A DNA stretch of 6,435 nt from Pseudolabrys sp. (GTDB lineage: Bacteria; Pseudomonadota; Alphaproteobacteria; Rhizobiales; Xanthobacteraceae): assembly GCA_029945495.1 (NCBI GenBank), contig JAQSCR010000424.1, forward strand, positions 1-6,435, read 5' to 3'. The translations under genes and the position numbers were made by a program. The number at the start of each line of letters is the position of its first letter. Within the stretch, counting starts at the first letter, position 1. Of the stretch, positions 6,094-6,435 are shown piece by piece. Below the pieces are notes generated by a model. That model was not told the DNA's origin. It made no database searches and saw only the letters and a program-made list of their open reading frames with translations.

Positions 6094-6297
6094 TTAATGT
6101 TTTTGGCCAAGCACTTTGTCACGCCCAACAATATCCCCACCAGCAACGGACTTTGATTGGTCGGTGACAGTGCCGCGCCCGGACACGCGATTGCGCGTGA
6201 AGTGCACAGTCAATAAAGAGCCGCCTAAACCTCCGCCCACAATGCCTGCGAGGAAACTCCAAATTTGCGACGCATGTTGACTAAGATATTCAGCCAT
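6094..6297 (-). CDS. Small single-pass membrane protein with C-terminal GDIVGRDK motif, first gene of the ABC-3C operon
   Basis: A 67-residue protein. Residues about 12-33 form one hydrophobic, glycine-rich segment (SFLAGIVGGGLGGSLL at 14-29), resembling a glycine-zipper transmembrane helix. It is followed by basic residues (R35, R37, R41) that predict a cytoplasmic C-terminus. The tail ends in SVAGGDIVGRDK (50-61), closely similar to residues 16-26 of the next protein. ATG at 6297-6295 is supported by a G-rich ribosome binding site. Leading a tight operon and sharing the motif makes a role in the ABC-3C system likely, either as membrane anchor or as membrane-damaging effector; both roles are inference. 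No named family is recognised. A different overlapping frame on this strand exists but lacks these supports. Confidence 0.75.
   Translation of the reverse strand: MAEYLSQHASQIWSFLAGIVGGGLGGSLLTVHFTRNRVSGRGTVTDQSKSVAGGDIVGRDKVLGQKH
6115..6144 (-). other. AGGDIVGRDK motif, copy 1 (membrane protein tail)
   Basis: This stretch encodes residues 52-61 of the small membrane protein. Over 16 ungapped positions (D46-K61 against N11-K26 of the next protein), eight residues are identical, including the G-D-x-x-G-R-D-K core; several other positions are conservative. The DNA differs at many third positions, so this is conservation of the peptide rather than a recent DNA duplication. Confidence 0.65.
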
Positions 6298-6435
6298 TGA
6301 TTCCCCCCAATAGCGATTTCATTGAGAATGGTGCGGGCGGTCGCCAATGGCAAGCGGAAGTTGTACGCCCTCTTCAATGCTTTCAATAGCGGGGCGACGG
6401 CCTTATGTCGCCTCTTCTTCCACGTTCAAAAAATC
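6298..6435. other. Upstream region of the ABC-3C operon, no gene recognised
   Basis: The operon promoter should lie here. TTGAAA and TTGAAG boxes occur on the minus strand, but no -10 box at a proper distance was found. The octamer CAATAGCG is repeated at 6308-6315 and 6384-6391. On the minus strand a short open stretch enters from the right edge and ends with TAA at 6405-6403, possibly the last codons of a further gene; on the plus strand an ATG at 6328 opens a frame to the edge. Neither is convincing at this length. Confidence 0.35.
6303..6308 (-). promoter_or_regulatory. G-rich ribosome binding site of the small membrane protein gene
   Basis: On the minus strand, TTGGGGGGAATCA directly precedes ATG 6297. 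The GGGGGGA block is a fair anti-Shine-Dalgarno match at a spacing of about 5 bases and fixes this start. It is the clearest ribosome binding site in the four-gene operon; downstream genes rely on overlaps or short gaps. Confidence 0.55.

Noticed and set aside
3065..6297. Reading the ATPase operon as Septu, Wadjet or a plain Rad50/SbcCD locus
   Set aside because: There is no HNH nuclease, no JetABD-type partners and no Mre11/SbcD nuclease; the neighbours instead resemble ABC-3C middle and C-terminal components.
6230..6425. A basic open frame on the minus strand overlapping the start of the small membrane protein gene, with a stretch reading RAYNF
   Set aside because: A faint resemblance to the end of IS481-type transposases was considered, but the match is a few residues only, there is no good start, and the membrane protein frame has a ribosome binding site and the shared motif.
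1..6435. Absence of CTGCAG sites as evidence for PstI specificity
   Set aside because: I found none by eye, but only about 1.6 are expected by chance in this length, so the absence is not informative; a self-methylated host also does not need to avoid the site.

Overview
The window looks like a defence region of an alphaproteobacterium (perhaps Rhizobiales). This placement is inference, resting on the type of DNA-binding protein at the left edge and on general codon use; no rRNA, tRNA or other taxonomic marker is present. By eye, base composition falls from about 60-65% GC in the first ~360 bases to about 50% in the rest, which fits acquired defence genes next to a host or element backbone.

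Layout: (1) 1-328, minus strand: the N-terminal part of a small helix-turn-helix protein whose flanks carry RPVAT-type peptide repeats. It is cut by the left edge. (2) 329-478: a divergent intergenic stretch with a good candidate sigma70 promoter (TTAACA / TATACT) for the plus-strand genes. (3) 479-2897, plus strand: a two-gene Type II restriction-modification operon, a gamma-class N6-adenine methyltransferase followed with an 11-base overlap by a BsuBI/PstI-family endonuclease. The expected target is CTGCAG. (4) 2898-3064: a gene-free convergent junction with several short palindromes. (5) 6297 down to 3065, minus strand: a tight four-gene operon, read as an ABC-three-component (ABC-3C) conflict system. 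In transcription order it encodes a 67-residue single-pass membrane protein, a 189-residue ABC-3C C-terminal-type protein, a 173-residue middle component, and a ~645-residue SMC/Rad50-like ATPase with a zinc motif in its coiled coil. (6) 6298-6435: upstream region of that operon, with no recognised gene.

The restriction-modification pair would cut unmethylated incoming DNA. The ABC-3C set is predicted to sense nucleic acid or replication intermediates through the ATPase and to pass a signal through the middle component to an effector. The most interesting observation is that the membrane mini-protein and the third component share a short motif, GD-[IV]-[IV]-GRDK, placed C-terminally in one and N-terminally in the other. 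This suggests that the motif docks the soluble complex to a membrane effector. That mechanism is inference; the motif itself is plainly visible.

Several starts were moved from the longest reading frame to better-supported internal codons: the endonuclease to ATG 1953, the middle component to GTG 5510 and the ATPase to ATG 5002.
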